Notes under the pieces: model-generated
The model's database searches: none
What the model saw: only the letters and a program-made list of their open reading frames with translations
What the model was told of the DNA's origin: nothing
From: QHBQ01 sp038230695
GTDB taxonomy: Bacteria; Chloroflexota; Chloroflexia; QHBQ01
Direction of reading: 5' to 3'
Assembly (NCBI GenBank): GCA_038230695.1
Contig: JBBRMT010000047.1
Location: 1 to 22,456 of the forward strand
DNA length: 22,456 nucleotides
Shown here: positions 7,133 to 14,458 of the stretch, piece after piece
How positions within the stretch are numbered: the stretch's first letter is position 1
How the letters are laid out: every line of letters begins with the position of its first letter
Program-made: the position numbers and the translations under genes

Positions 7133-7600
7133 ATGATAGATGAGATTGACGCAGAAATACTCGCCTGCTTGCAAGATGATGCCCGCATCCCCCTCTCGCA
7201 AGTGGCCGAGCAGATCGGCCTGGCGACCAGTTCGGTGCATGAGCGGGTTCGCAAGCTGGAGAGTCGTGGTATCATCCAGGGCTACCGCCCTATCCTCGAT
7301 GCCGAGGCGCTCAACTCAGGAGTAACCGCCATCGTGCAACTCAGCCAGATGGGTGGCACTAACCACGACGTTGAGCTGCACGCCCGGCTGGCCGAGTTCG
7401 TCGAAGTCGAAGACTGTTATGGGGTAGCGGGCGAGGATGATTATGTGCTGAAGGTGCGTACCGGCACCACCCGCGATCTAGAAATGCTGCTCAAGCGGCT
7501 AAACACCATCCCCAGCGTTTCGCGCACCCGCACCACTGTTATCCTCAACACCTACTTCGAGCATCGCCCCTTCCCCATCCGCGCCGACAAGCGAGATTGA
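7133..7600 (+). CDS. Lrp/AsnC family transcriptional regulator
   Basis: This 155-residue DNA-binding regulator belongs to the leucine-responsive/AsnC family, which senses amino acids or similar small molecules and forms octamers. The N-terminal winged helix-turn-helix spans about residues 4-50, with IPLSQVAEQIGLATSSVHERVRKL as the HTH core. The RAM effector domain follows, with the ligand-loop pattern YGVAGEDDYVLKVR (96-109). The ATG at 7133 has GGAGG (7121-7125) seven bases upstream. An in-frame earlier start at 7106 would include the Shine-Dalgarno and is rejected. The gene is flanked on both sides by repeat-rich DNA. Its targets cannot be read from the sequence; autoregulation is usual in the family. 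Confidence 0.93.
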   Translation: MIDEIDAEILACLQDDARIPLSQVAEQIGLATSSVHERVRKLESRGIIQGYRPILDAEALNSGVTAIVQLSQMGGTNHDVELHARLAEFVEVEDCYGVAGEDDYVLKVRTGTTRDLEMLLKRLNTIPSVSRTRTTVILNTYFEHRPFPIRADKRD

Positions 7601-7605
7601 TGGGA

Positions 7606-7637
7606 GTGATTAGTGATTAGTGATTAGTGATTAGTGA
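7606..7637. repeat. Heptamer array, unit GTGATTA x4.6
   Basis: Four perfect GTGATTA units and a partial fifth begin 6 bp after the stop codon of the Lrp-type gene. The same word recurs at 19799-19833. Confidence 0.95.
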
Positions 7638-7642
7638 GGCTT

Positions 7643-7772
7643 GTAGGGGCGCGGATTTATCGCACCCAGGTGAAGCGCAACACTGCTCATTGAAAGCGCC
7701 AACCTTGGGGTAGGGACGGTTTGCACTCGCCCATGTGAAGCGCGTTAATGCTCATCGCAAGCGCCAATATTG
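7643..7772. repeat. Tandem repeat of 67 bp, two copies, each opening with a GTAGGG element
   Basis: Copy 1 starts with GTAGGGGCG at 7643 and copy 2 with GTAGGGACGG at 7710. Both share the later blocks GTGAAGCGC, TGCTCAT and AAGCGCCAA at the same spacing. Copy 2 ends about 20 bp before the next ribosome-binding site. Confidence 0.8.
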
Positions 7773-7805
7773 CCAGAGAACAATCAGCATAAGGAGAACA
7801 TCAGC

Positions 7806-8828
7806 ATGAGAGTAGTAATCGTCGCGGGCGGAATAGGGACACGGATGCGCCCGCACACCTTTAGCCACACCAAGGCGCTGGTCAACGTGGCGGGCAAGCC
7901 GGTGCTGGGCCATATTTTGGATGAACTATTGCAGATTCCAATCGAGCAGGTTGTCTTTATCACCGGCTACCTGGGTCACCAGATTGAGCCATACGTGATG
8001 GAAGCATACCCCGACTTGAAGGCCGCCTATGTTGAGCAGCCGGTGCCGCTGGGCCAGAGCCACGCCATCAAGCTGGCGGCGGAGTATCTAGTTGGCCCCT
8101 GCATCGTGATGTTCGCTGACACGCTGTTCGAGGCCGACCTGAAGCAATTGCCCTCCGTCAAACACGATGGCGTAGCCTTTGTACAGCCGGTTGAAGATCC
8201 CGCCCGCTTCGGCATTGCTGTGCCTGGCCCTGATGGTTACGTGAGCAAGCTGGTGGAGAAGCCCCAGCAGCCGGTATCCGACCTGGCGGTAATCGGTCTG
8301 TACTACTTCCGCGCGGGCGAGTGGTTGGCGCGGGCGGTCAACGAGCTTATCGAGCGCGACATCAAGACCAAAGGTGAGTTCTACCTGGCTGACGCAATCC
8401 AGATCATGATTGATGAGGGCGCAAAGTTCACCACCAGCGAGGCACAGGTGTGGGAGGATACTGGCACTCCCTATGCCCTGCTGCACAGCAATCGTTACCT
8501 GCTGCGCCGCCACAACGCGCATGGCGACGCGCCATACCTTCGCGGTAGCAGTGTAGTCATCCCCCCCTGCTACATCCACGACTCGGCTACGCTGGAGCAG
8601 AGTGTGATCGGCCCCTACGCCACCATCAACGCGGGCGCAGTGGTGCGCGGCAGCATAGTGCGTAATGCGATCATCAACGCCGGGGCGCAGTTGCACAACG
8701 TCGGCCTATCGGCCTCGATTGTGGGTGAAAAGGCGACGGTGCGCGATACCTATCAGACGCTCAATGTGGGCGACAATTCCGAAATCACCGCCGAAACTTC
8801 CGAGGAGATAGATGAGACCTTCAAATAG
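7806..8828 (+). CDS. Sugar-phosphate nucleotidylyltransferase with C-terminal left-handed beta-helix
   Basis: This 340-residue enzyme transfers NMP from an NTP to a sugar 1-phosphate, making an activated sugar for glycan synthesis. The N-terminal Rossmann-like domain opens with VIVAGGIGTRMRP (4-16) followed by KALVNVAGKPVL (23-34), the nucleotide-binding signature of RmlA/GlmU/GMP-type enzymes. FADTLF is the metal-binding Asp region. The last about 85 residues show hexapeptide-style repeats (SVIGPYATINAGAVVRGSIV), which is too short to be a sure acetyltransferase. The ATG at 7806 follows AAGGAG by nine bases; TTG 7770 is a less likely alternative. The 3' end overlaps the hydrolase gene by 17 bp. 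Sugar and base specificity cannot be decided from sequence. Confidence 0.88.
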   Translation: MRVVIVAGGIGTRMRPHTFSHTKALVNVAGKPVLGHILDELLQIPIEQVVFITGYLGHQIEPYVMEAYPDLKAAYVEQPVPLGQSHAIKLAAEYLVGPCIVMFADTLFEADLKQLPSVKHDGVAFVQPVEDPARFGIAVPGPDGYVSKLVEKPQQPVSDLAVIGLYYFRAGEWLARAVNELIERDIKTKGEFYLADAIQIMIDEGAKFTTSEAQVWEDTGTPYALLHSNRYLLRRHNAHGDAPYLRGSSVVIPPCYIHDSATLEQSVIGPYATINAGAVVRGSIVRNAIINAGAQLHNVGLSASIVGEKATVRDTYQTLNVGDNSEITAETSEEIDETFK

Positions 8829-9615
8829 TAGCGACGAACCAAACGGGCGGCCGCTACCCCATTATCTGGGCAACATCAACGCGCACGGCGAGATGAAAGA
8901 GCCGCTCGGTGCGCTGATACTGCACGGCTTCACCAGCAGCCTCGACACGGTGCGGGCGTTGGAGCCAATGGTGGAGGGGCTGGGACTACCCTATCGGATG
9001 CCGGTGCTGCGCGGCCACAACACCTATTACAAGAACCTGCAAGGGGTAGGCTGGCCGGAGTGGTACGCCGATGCCGAAGCCGCGCTGAAGGATCTGCTCA
9101 ACGAGGTTGACCGTGCGGTTATCCTCGGCCTCAGTGTGGGCGGGCTGATTACCCTCGACCTTGCCACCCGCTACACCGCCCGCCTTGCTGGTATCGTTAC
9201 CATCGCCGCCGCTCTGCGCTACCTCAGCCCGCTGACCAAGATGACCCCGCTACTAGCCGCCATCCTGCCGGAGTTCAACTCACCTAATGGGTACAACGAC
9301 AAGGAACTGGCGAAGCGCAGCACCAACTACAAGAAGTTTCCCACCAAGAGCTTCAAGTCGGCCTGGGAATATGCCAGGCTAGTTGAGCAGAAGCTGCCCC
9401 AGGTGCGTACCCCCATCCTGGTACTCGCCTCGCGCAAGGACAACATCATCGCCCCCACCGCCGCAATGACCATTTACGAGCGGGTCAGCACCCCCGCCGA
9501 CCAGAAGCAGATCGTCTGGTTCGAGCGCAGCGGCCACGAGATGTTGCAAGATATGGAGGCCGACGCAGTGGTGAAGACCATCAAGGATTGGCTGGTGGAT
9601 GATATTGGCGCATAA
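8812..9615 (+). CDS. Alpha/beta hydrolase (carboxylesterase/monoacylglycerol lipase-like)
   Basis: This 267-residue cytosolic serine hydrolase has an oxyanion motif HGF (38-40), nucleophile elbow GLSVG with Ser108, acid Asp210 in LASRKDN, and His242 in SGHEM, a complete catalytic triad. The order and the lid region after strand 6 resemble Est30-type carboxylesterases and bacterial monoacylglycerol lipases. The ATG at 8812 lies inside the preceding nucleotidyltransferase gene (17-bp overlap) with GAGGAG at about the right distance, so the two are translationally coupled. The pairing suggests a shared pathway such as glycolipid or cell-envelope metabolism, but that is only an inference. It ends right before the ATP synthase promoter. 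Confidence 0.92.
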   Translation: MRPSNSSDEPNGRPLPHYLGNINAHGEMKEPLGALILHGFTSSLDTVRALEPMVEGLGLPYRMPVLRGHNTYYKNLQGVGWPEWYADAEAALKDLLNEVDRAVILGLSVGGLITLDLATRYTARLAGIVTIAAALRYLSPLTKMTPLLAAILPEFNSPNGYNDKELAKRSTNYKKFPTKSFKSAWEYARLVEQKLPQVRTPILVLASRKDNIIAPTAAMTIYERVSTPADQKQIVWFERSGHEMLQDMEADAVVKTIKDWLVDDIGA

Positions 9616-9619
9616 TTAT

Positions 9620-9649
9620 TTGACATTCCTCCGGTTAGCGTGCTATAAT
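9620..9649 (+). promoter_or_regulatory. Promoter P1 of the ATP synthase operon
   Basis: TTGACA (9620-9625), an 18-bp spacer and TATAAT (9644-9649) are perfect sigma70-type boxes. They lie 5 bp after the hydrolase stop and about 156 bp before the first atp start codon. Confidence 0.85.
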
Positions 9650-9660
9650 CGCCCCGCCTT

Positions 9661-9690
9661 GCCAGGTCAAATACCCCTGGCCTACTTTTT
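9661..9690 (+). terminator. Possible attenuator hairpin in the atp leader
   Basis: GCCAGG (9661-9666) pairs with CCTGGC (9676-9681) around a 9-nt loop and is followed by CTACTTTTT. It lies about 35 nt into the P1 transcript. The stem is short, so it would be a weak terminator or pause site. Confidence 0.35.
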
Positions 9691-9728
9691 GCCGCCACGC
9701 TCGCAACCAAAGTTGGTGAAAATTGGCA

Positions 9729-9766
9729 CAAACTCGGCAAAAGTTTGCTTGCAATTTCACAAACTT
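9729..9766. promoter_or_regulatory. CAAACT half-sites in the atp leader, possible operator
   Basis: CACAAACT occurs at 9727-9734 and 9758-9765 as a direct repeat 31 bp apart. The inverted AGTTTG lies between them at 9742-9747. The middle site can pair with either side, giving two exclusive hairpins. The second site overlaps promoter P2. Confidence 0.35.
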
Positions 9767-9777
9767 TTTGCTATACT
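9749..9777 (+). promoter_or_regulatory. Promoter P2 of the ATP synthase operon
   Basis: TTGCAA (9749-9754), a 17-bp spacer and TATACT (9772-9777) give a second good sigma70-type promoter, which would leave a leader of roughly 20 nt. Confidence 0.55.
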
Positions 9778-9805
9778 TCCAACGAGATAGAAGGGGTTGA
9801 TTAAG

Positions 9806-10165
9806 ATGGACAAGTCTACCCTACGCGCCCTGGCAATTATGTCACAACTGGGACTTAGCATTGCAATTCCGCTAGGGGTCGGCATTTTCCTGGGGGTGTG
9901 GTTGGATGGTCAGTTCCACACCAGCCCCTGGCTAACGCTGGCAGGTATCGCCCTCGGCATGGTGGTGGCAGTGTTCACCATGGCCCAGTTGCTGCGCTTC
10001 CAGCGCGACCCTGAAGATGTCGCCCGCGACCAGGCCAACTTTGCCGCCAAAGCCCAGCAACACGCTGATGCCGCCAAATCGCAGACCGAAGCCGACCAGC
10101 ATATGCTTGACCTGTTCGGCAGCGATGACCAGCAAGACAATCAGGATAAGCAGAACCATGCGTAG
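9806..10165 (+). CDS. ATP synthase accessory membrane protein AtpZ/AtpI-like
   Basis: This 119-residue protein is first in the ATP synthase operon. It has two membrane helices, about 8-32 and 40-63, joined by VWLDGQFHTSPW, the LDxxxxTSPW turn typical of the AtpZ/ATPase_gene1 family. The C-terminal third is a hydrophilic, Gln/Asp/Ala-rich tail. Family members help assemble the c-ring or form Mg/Ca channels with AtpI; they are not part of the finished motor. The ATG at 9806 is preceded by AAGGGG nine bases upstream; TTG 9797 would be too close to it. The stop codon TAG is formed by the first bases of a GTAGGGGC element. I cannot tell AtpI from AtpZ with full certainty. Confidence 0.85.
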   Translation: MDKSTLRALAIMSQLGLSIAIPLGVGIFLGVWLDGQFHTSPWLTLAGIALGMVVAVFTMAQLLRFQRDPEDVARDQANFAAKAQQHADAAKSQTEADQHMLDLFGSDDQQDNQDKQNHA

Positions 10166-10185
10166 GGGCGCATAGCTCACGCCGG
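10162..10185. repeat. GTAGGGGC-family element overlapping a stop codon
   Basis: GTAGGGGCGCATAGCTCACG begins at 10162, and its bases 2-4 are the TAG stop of the preceding gene. The arms are degenerate. Confidence 0.55.
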
Positions 10186-10241
10186 TAATGCCAACCCAAC
10201 CATATTCTACCCTATTCAATTCGATGGATGGAGGTTTCGCC

Positions 10242-11198
10242 TTGTCCACCCAGGTACAATCCAACCTTAACCCTGCTCCTATTGCGCCTGCACCCCGCCG
10301 CGACAATACCCTGATGCTAGTGGGTATCGTGTTGGTGCTGGCAATCGTCGCCTCAATTATCTGGAAATATGTCCTAAACCTGCCGGTGAACAGCGCACCC
10401 GCCGCTTCGATCTCGTCGGAGATACTGTTCAGCGTGCCGCTGGGCTTCACTAATTTCTACTTCACCAACTCGATGCTCACCGCCCTGATTGCCCTGATTG
10501 TGCTGGTGCTGTTCTTCCGTGCCGCCACCCGCAAGATGAGCATCATCCCTGGTGGCTTGCAGAATATGGCCGAAACGCTGATTGAAGCCCTGCTCGGTCT
10601 GGTCGAAGGCTCCGCCGGTAAGGCGCTCGGTCGCCGCATCTTCGCGCTGATTGCCACCATCTTCCTGTTCGTGCTTACCGCCAACTATATGAGCATCATA
10701 CCTGGATGGGAGACTATCGAGGTGAGTGGCTACAGCGGTAAATTGATACCCCTGCTCCGCCCCGCCAACGCCGATTTGAACATGACCCTGGCGATGGCGC
10801 TGGTTGCCTTCTTCACCTTCCAGCTTTATGGGGTAAGGACGCACGGTGGCGGCCACTTCAAGGAATATCTCAACCCGCTGCACCTGATCGGCGACCTGGC
10901 CCGTATCATCAGCCTGAGCGCCCGTCTCTTTGGCAACACCTTCGGCGGCAGCGTGCTGGTGGTGGTAATGTACTTTCTGCTTGGCAGCCTGTTCGTCGGC
11001 TTCCTGACCTTTATCTTCCTCGGCCTGGAGTTGTTCTTCGGGCTTATCCAGGCGCTGCTATTCAGCATCCTTACCCTGAGCTACATCACTCTCGCGGCGG
11101 CGGGCGGTCACGAACACGAGGCGGAAAGCCACCCCGGTCCCGACTTCCCGTTGAGCAAGGACGACAAGGCCAACGAGGCCGCGGCCAGCTTCGGTTGA
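10242..11198 (+). CDS. atpB: ATP synthase Fo subunit a
   Basis: This membrane subunit forms the two ion half-channels against the c-ring. From the chosen start it has 318 residues with about six membrane helices after a Pro-rich N-terminus. The essential stator Arg is R228 in SLSARLFGNTFGG, and Q270 in GLIQALLFSILTLSYI is in the expected last helix. The C-terminal tail is His/Glu-rich (GGHEHEAESH). Start choice: TTG at 10242 has GGAGG (10230-10234) with ideal 7-base spacing. ATG 10188 is in frame but lacks a ribosome-binding site, and ATG 10224 sits on the Shine-Dalgarno itself. A 119-bp gap containing a hairpin element separates it from atpE. Confidence 0.93.
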   Translation: MSTQVQSNLNPAPIAPAPRRDNTLMLVGIVLVLAIVASIIWKYVLNLPVNSAPAASISSEILFSVPLGFTNFYFTNSMLTALIALIVLVLFFRAATRKMSIIPGGLQNMAETLIEALLGLVEGSAGKALGRRIFALIATIFLFVLTANYMSIIPGWETIEVSGYSGKLIPLLRPANADLNMTLAMALVAFFTFQLYGVRTHGGGHFKEYLNPLHLIGDLARIISLSARLFGNTFGGSVLVVVMYFLLGSLFVGFLTFIFLGLELFFGLIQALLFSILTLSYITLAAAGGHEHEAESHPGPDFPLSKDDKANEAAASFG

Positions 11199-11221
11199 GC
11201 CGCAGCCGATCGGCAACCGAT

Positions 11222-11243
11222 GTAGGGGCGCACACAATGCGCC
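11222..11243. repeat. GTAGGGGC-family hairpin between atpB and atpE
   Basis: GTAGGGGCG opens at 11222. GGCGCA (11227-11232) pairs with TGCGCC (11238-11243). Confidence 0.75.
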
Positions 11244-11317
11244 GTTTAGCCCCGCAACCGCCGTAACGGTTGCCCGACCAAACCAAACCTTAACCGATTT
11301 TCAAGGAGGAGAGTTTC

Positions 11318-11602
11318 ATGGACGTTTTCGCTTTTCTCGGTGGTATGATTCACGTTCTGGCCCAGGCAGTAACCGATAGTGGCAAGCCAATGAGCCGCCT
11401 GGCCGCTGGCATCGCCATCGGCTTTGGTGGCATCGGCCCTGGCATCGGTATCGGCATCGCGGTTAACGGCGCTCTGCAGGCGATTGGCCGCAACCCGGAG
11501 ACTGCCGGTGAAGTTCGCACCACCATGATTCTGGGCGCAGGTCTGGCCGAGGCGGTTGCCATCTACGCCCTGGTCGTCGCCCTCGTACTTATCTTCGTCT
11601 AG
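11318..11602 (+). CDS. atpE: ATP synthase Fo subunit c
   Basis: This 94-residue proteolipid is the rotor-ring subunit. It has an N-terminal extension of about 25 residues, helix 1 (GIAIGFGGIGPGIGIGIAVNGAL), polar loop RNPE (58-61) that contacts F1, and helix 2 with the ion-carrying Glu78 in GLAEAVAIYALV. Na+-type rings carry Gln in helix 1 and Ser after the Glu (AES). Here these positions are Ile and Ala, so proton coupling is predicted. The ATG at 11318 follows AAGGAGG closely, the strongest ribosome-binding site of the operon, which fits the high copy number needed for this subunit. Confidence 0.96.
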   Translation: MDVFAFLGGMIHVLAQAVTDSGKPMSRLAAGIAIGFGGIGPGIGIGIAVNGALQAIGRNPETAGEVRTTMILGAGLAEAVAIYALVVALVLIFV

Positions 11603-11620
11603 TCTTCAAGGAGAACTGCC

Positions 11621-12184
11621 ATGCTACTCAACGTTCTGGCAGACAGCACGGATGGTCGTCTCCCGCTCGGCCTTGATGGGCTGGATTTGATCTGGCAGAT
11701 TGCTGCCTTCATCGTCCTCCTCCTGCTGCTACGCAAGTACGCCTACCAGCCGATCCTGAATATGCTCGACCAGCGGTCGGAGCGGATTCGGGAGAGTATC
11801 GCCAACGCCGAGCAAATCAAGAAGGATCTGGCCGACGCGCAGACCAACGCGCAGAAGCTACTCGCTGAGGCCCGCCAGCAATCACAGGTCATCCTCAACA
11901 ACGCGCAGAAGCAGGCCAACGACAATATCGCAGCCAGCCGCGACGAGGCGCAGAAGCAGGGCAACGCGATGGTGGAGCGGGCGCAGCAGCAGATTCAGGC
12001 GGAAACCGCCACTGCGCGGCAGCAGTTGCGGCAGGAGGTTGCCAGCCTTGCGCTGCTAGTGGCCCGCCGTGCCGTCGGTGAGCGGGTGGGTGGCGACATC
12101 AATGTGCAAAACGCGCTGGTGGACGATGCTCTCGCCCAGGCCGAATCCAGCGCAACCAGCAGCAACAATCGGGGAGGCGCTTAA
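11621..12184 (+). CDS. atpF: ATP synthase Fo subunit b
   Basis: This peripheral-stalk subunit has 187 residues. One N-terminal membrane helix (about 21-38, LDLIWQIAAFIVLLLLLRKY) is followed by a long Ala/Gln/Glu-rich coiled coil (45-160) with typical RSERIRESIANAEQIKKDLADAQ sequence. The ATG has AAGGAG upstream. The TAA stop shares its last base with the atpH start (TAATG), so the two stalk subunits are coupled. No second b-type gene is present, so the stalk is probably a homodimer. Confidence 0.95.
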   Translation: MLLNVLADSTDGRLPLGLDGLDLIWQIAAFIVLLLLLRKYAYQPILNMLDQRSERIRESIANAEQIKKDLADAQTNAQKLLAEARQQSQVILNNAQKQANDNIAASRDEAQKQGNAMVERAQQQIQAETATARQQLRQEVASLALLVARRAVGERVGGDINVQNALVDDALAQAESSATSSNNRGGA

Positions 12185-12717
12185 TGCCCGCTGGAGGAGC
12201 AGTCGCCAGGCGCTACGCCCAGGCCGCGTTTGACATCGCCACAGGGCAGAACGCGCTCGACCAGTGGAAGCGCGACCTCGACCTTGCCGCCGCCGTATTC
12301 GCCAACCCCCAGGTTGCTCGTGACTTCGACGACCCAAAAGTTAGCGAAGCTAACAAGCGCAACGTGGTGACACAGAACTTGCAAGGCAAGGTCAGCCCCC
12401 AGGCGCTCAATATGATATACCTGCTGGTACAACGCGGGCGCACCAACCTGATCGGCAAGTTGGCCGAGGAGTTTACCGCCTTCTACAATCGCGCCCGCAA
12501 CATCGCCATCGCCGACGTTACCACCGCCATCCCGCTTGGCGATGAGGAGATGCGTAAGGTGGTCGCCACCCTCGGTCGCATTACGGGAAAGCAAATCCAG
12601 GTTCGCGCCCACGTCAACCCCGCGATTATCGGCGGCCTGGTTGCCCGCGTCGGCGACGAATTGATTGACGCTTCAATCGCCACCCGCTTGCACGAACTGG
12701 CAATGAGAATAGCTTAG
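12184..12717 (+). CDS. atpH: ATP synthase F1 subunit delta
   Basis: This 177-residue subunit links the b stalk to the top of the alpha/beta ring. The N-terminal six-helix domain begins AVARRYAQAAFDIA, and the C-terminal part holds the family pattern KQIQVRAHVNPAIIGGLVARVGDELIDASI. The start ATG overlaps the atpF stop by one base. The TAG stop is followed at once by two hairpin repeats before atpA. Gene order and length leave little doubt. Confidence 0.95.
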   Translation: MPAGGAVARRYAQAAFDIATGQNALDQWKRDLDLAAAVFANPQVARDFDDPKVSEANKRNVVTQNLQGKVSPQALNMIYLLVQRGRTNLIGKLAEEFTAFYNRARNIAIADVTTAIPLGDEEMRKVVATLGRITGKQIQVRAHVNPAIIGGLVARVGDELIDASIATRLHELAMRIA

Positions 12718-12789
12718 GGGTAGCAGGGCGGGATTCATCCCGCCCATACAAATGAGAACGCCTGTGTAGGGGCAGGATTTATCCCGCCC
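12718..12789. repeat. Two GGGCGGGAT/GTAGGGGC-type hairpins between atpH and atpA
   Basis: Hairpin 1 pairs GGGCGGGA (12726-12733) with TCCCGCCC (12738-12745) around a TTCA loop. Hairpin 2 begins GTAGGGGCAGG at 12766 and pairs with TCCCGCC (to 12789) with one mismatch. The two look like a tandem duplication about 45 bp apart. Confidence 0.8.
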
Positions 12790-12809
12790 AATGAAGGAAG
12801 GAAACAATC

Positions 12810-14321
12810 ATGGTTCTTCGCGCCGAAGAAATCAGTTCGATTATCAGAAAAGAGATTGAGGGCTTTGACCAGCCGATGCGGGCGGTCAACGTTGGCACCG
12901 TCGTGGAGATTGGCGACGGCGTGGCTCAGGTCTACGGCCTGGGCAACGTGATGGCTAGCGAACTGGTGCGCTTCACCCGTACTGGCGTGATTGGCCTGGC
13001 CTTCAACCTCGAAGAGGAAACCGTCGGTGTCATCACCCTCGGCCCCTACGCCGCAATCGAAGAGGGCGACGAGGTGGAGGCCACCGGCACGATCTCGTCC
13101 GTGCCAGTCGGTGATGCGATGGTTGGTCGCGTGGTCAACACTCTGGGTGAACCGCTCGATGGCAAAGGGCCAATTGAGACCACTCAGCGCCGCCCCCTCG
13201 AAGTGATTGCCCCCGGTGTGGTTTATCGCAAGGGCGTAGACACTCCGGTGCAGACAGGCATCAAGGCGATCGACTCGATGATCCCTGTAGGTCGCGGCCA
13301 GCGCGAACTAATCATTGGCGACCGTCAGACCGGCAAGACCGCGGTGGCAATAGATACCATCATCAACCAGAAGGGTACCGGGGTTATCTGCATCTATGTC
13401 GCCATCGGGCAGAAGACTTCGCAAATAGTGCAGGTACAGGGTATCCTGGAGCAATACGGCGCGATGGAGCATACAATTATCCTCGCTGCCACCGCCTCCG
13501 ACCCCGCTCCTCTACAGTACCTTGCCCCTTATGCTGGCTGCGCGATTGGTGAATACTTCATGCACCAGGGTAAGGATGCGCTGATTGTCTACGACGACCT
13601 CAGCAAGCACGCCGCTGCCTATCGCCAGGTGTCGCTGATTATCCGCCGCCCACCAGGGCGCGAGGCTTATCCCGGCGATGTTTTCTACCTGCACAGCCGC
13701 CTGCTGGAGCGAGCCGCTCGTCTGGACGACGCTTACGGTGGCGGCAGCCTTACCGCGCTGCCCATCATCGAAACCCAGGCCAACGACATCTCCGCCTACA
13801 TCCCTACCAATGTCATTTCGATTACCGACGGCCAGATCTTCCTGGAGCCTGACCTGTTCAATGCCGGTATCCGCCCTGCCATCAACGTTGGCTTCTCGGT
13901 GTCGCGCGTCGGTGGCGCAGCGCAAACCAAAGCAATGAAGCAGGTAGCGGGCCGCCTCAAGCTCGACCTGGCTCAGTTCCGCGAACTTGCCGCTTTCGCC
14001 CAGTTCGGCTCCGATCTAGACAAGGCTACCCAGAACCAGATCAATCGCGGCCTGCGGATCACCGAGGTGCTGAAGCAGCCGCAGTATCAGCCTCTCAGCG
14101 TGGCGCAGCAGGTAACTATCCTCTACGCGGTGAGCAATGGCTTCCTTGATGCCGTGCCGGTGGACAAGGTGCGCGCTTACGAAGCGGCCTTCCATCAGTA
14201 CATGGCCTCGCAGCAGAAGACGCTGTTGGATAACATTACCACTGAAAAGAAGATCAGCGATGCCAACCTGGAGGCGCTCAAGCAGGCCATCACCCAGTTC
14301 AACCAGACAATGAGTTTCTAA
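12810..14321 (+). CDS. atpA: ATP synthase F1 subunit alpha
   Basis: This 503-residue non-catalytic nucleotide-binding subunit has Walker A GDRQTGKT (170-177). The arginine-finger segment GFSVSRVGGAAQTKAMK supplies the Arg that reaches the catalytic site in beta. The N-terminal helix EISSIIRKEIEGF binds the delta subunit. The length is normal. The ATG follows GGAAGG. The 138-bp gap after it holds a folded pair of heptamer arrays before atpG. Confidence 0.97.
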   Translation: MVLRAEEISSIIRKEIEGFDQPMRAVNVGTVVEIGDGVAQVYGLGNVMASELVRFTRTGVIGLAFNLEEETVGVITLGPYAAIEEGDEVEATGTISSVPVGDAMVGRVVNTLGEPLDGKGPIETTQRRPLEVIAPGVVYRKGVDTPVQTGIKAIDSMIPVGRGQRELIIGDRQTGKTAVAIDTIINQKGTGVICIYVAIGQKTSQIVQVQGILEQYGAMEHTIILAATASDPAPLQYLAPYAGCAIGEYFMHQGKDALIVYDDLSKHAAAYRQVSLIIRRPPGREAYPGDVFYLHSRLLERAARLDDAYGGGSLTALPIIETQANDISAYIPTNVISITDGQIFLEPDLFNAGIRPAINVGFSVSRVGGAAQTKAMKQVAGRLKLDLAQFRELAAFAQFGSDLDKATQNQINRGLRITEVLKQPQYQPLSVAQQVTILYAVSNGFLDAVPVDKVRAYEAAFHQYMASQQKTLLDNITTEKKISDANLEALKQAITQFNQTMSF

Positions 14322-14325
14322 CTAC

Positions 14326-14441
14326 AGTTTTGAGCTTCAGGTTTTGAGTTTTGAGTTGGATTGTCATCAAAATAGCTGCCGTAACCAATTCTGATAGGTA
14401 GCTGCAGCAGTATAACTCAAAACTCAGAACTCAAAACTCCG
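14326..14441. repeat. Inverted pair of heptamer arrays between atpA and atpG
   Basis: The left array has AGTTTTG-type units (14326-14360). The right array has AACTCAA, AACTCAG, AACTCAA, AACTCCG (14414-14441). Bases 14341-14357 pair with 14414-14430 over 17 bp with one G.U. Inside the loop AGCTGCC (14374-14380) pairs with GGTAGCT (14397-14403). Confidence 0.85.
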
Positions 14442-14458
14442 TGATGAAGGAGTGACCC

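Noticed and set aside
10188..10241. ATG 10188 as the atpB start
   Set aside because: No ribosome-binding site precedes it, whereas TTG 10242 has GGAGG at 7 bases. It remains a possible alternative.
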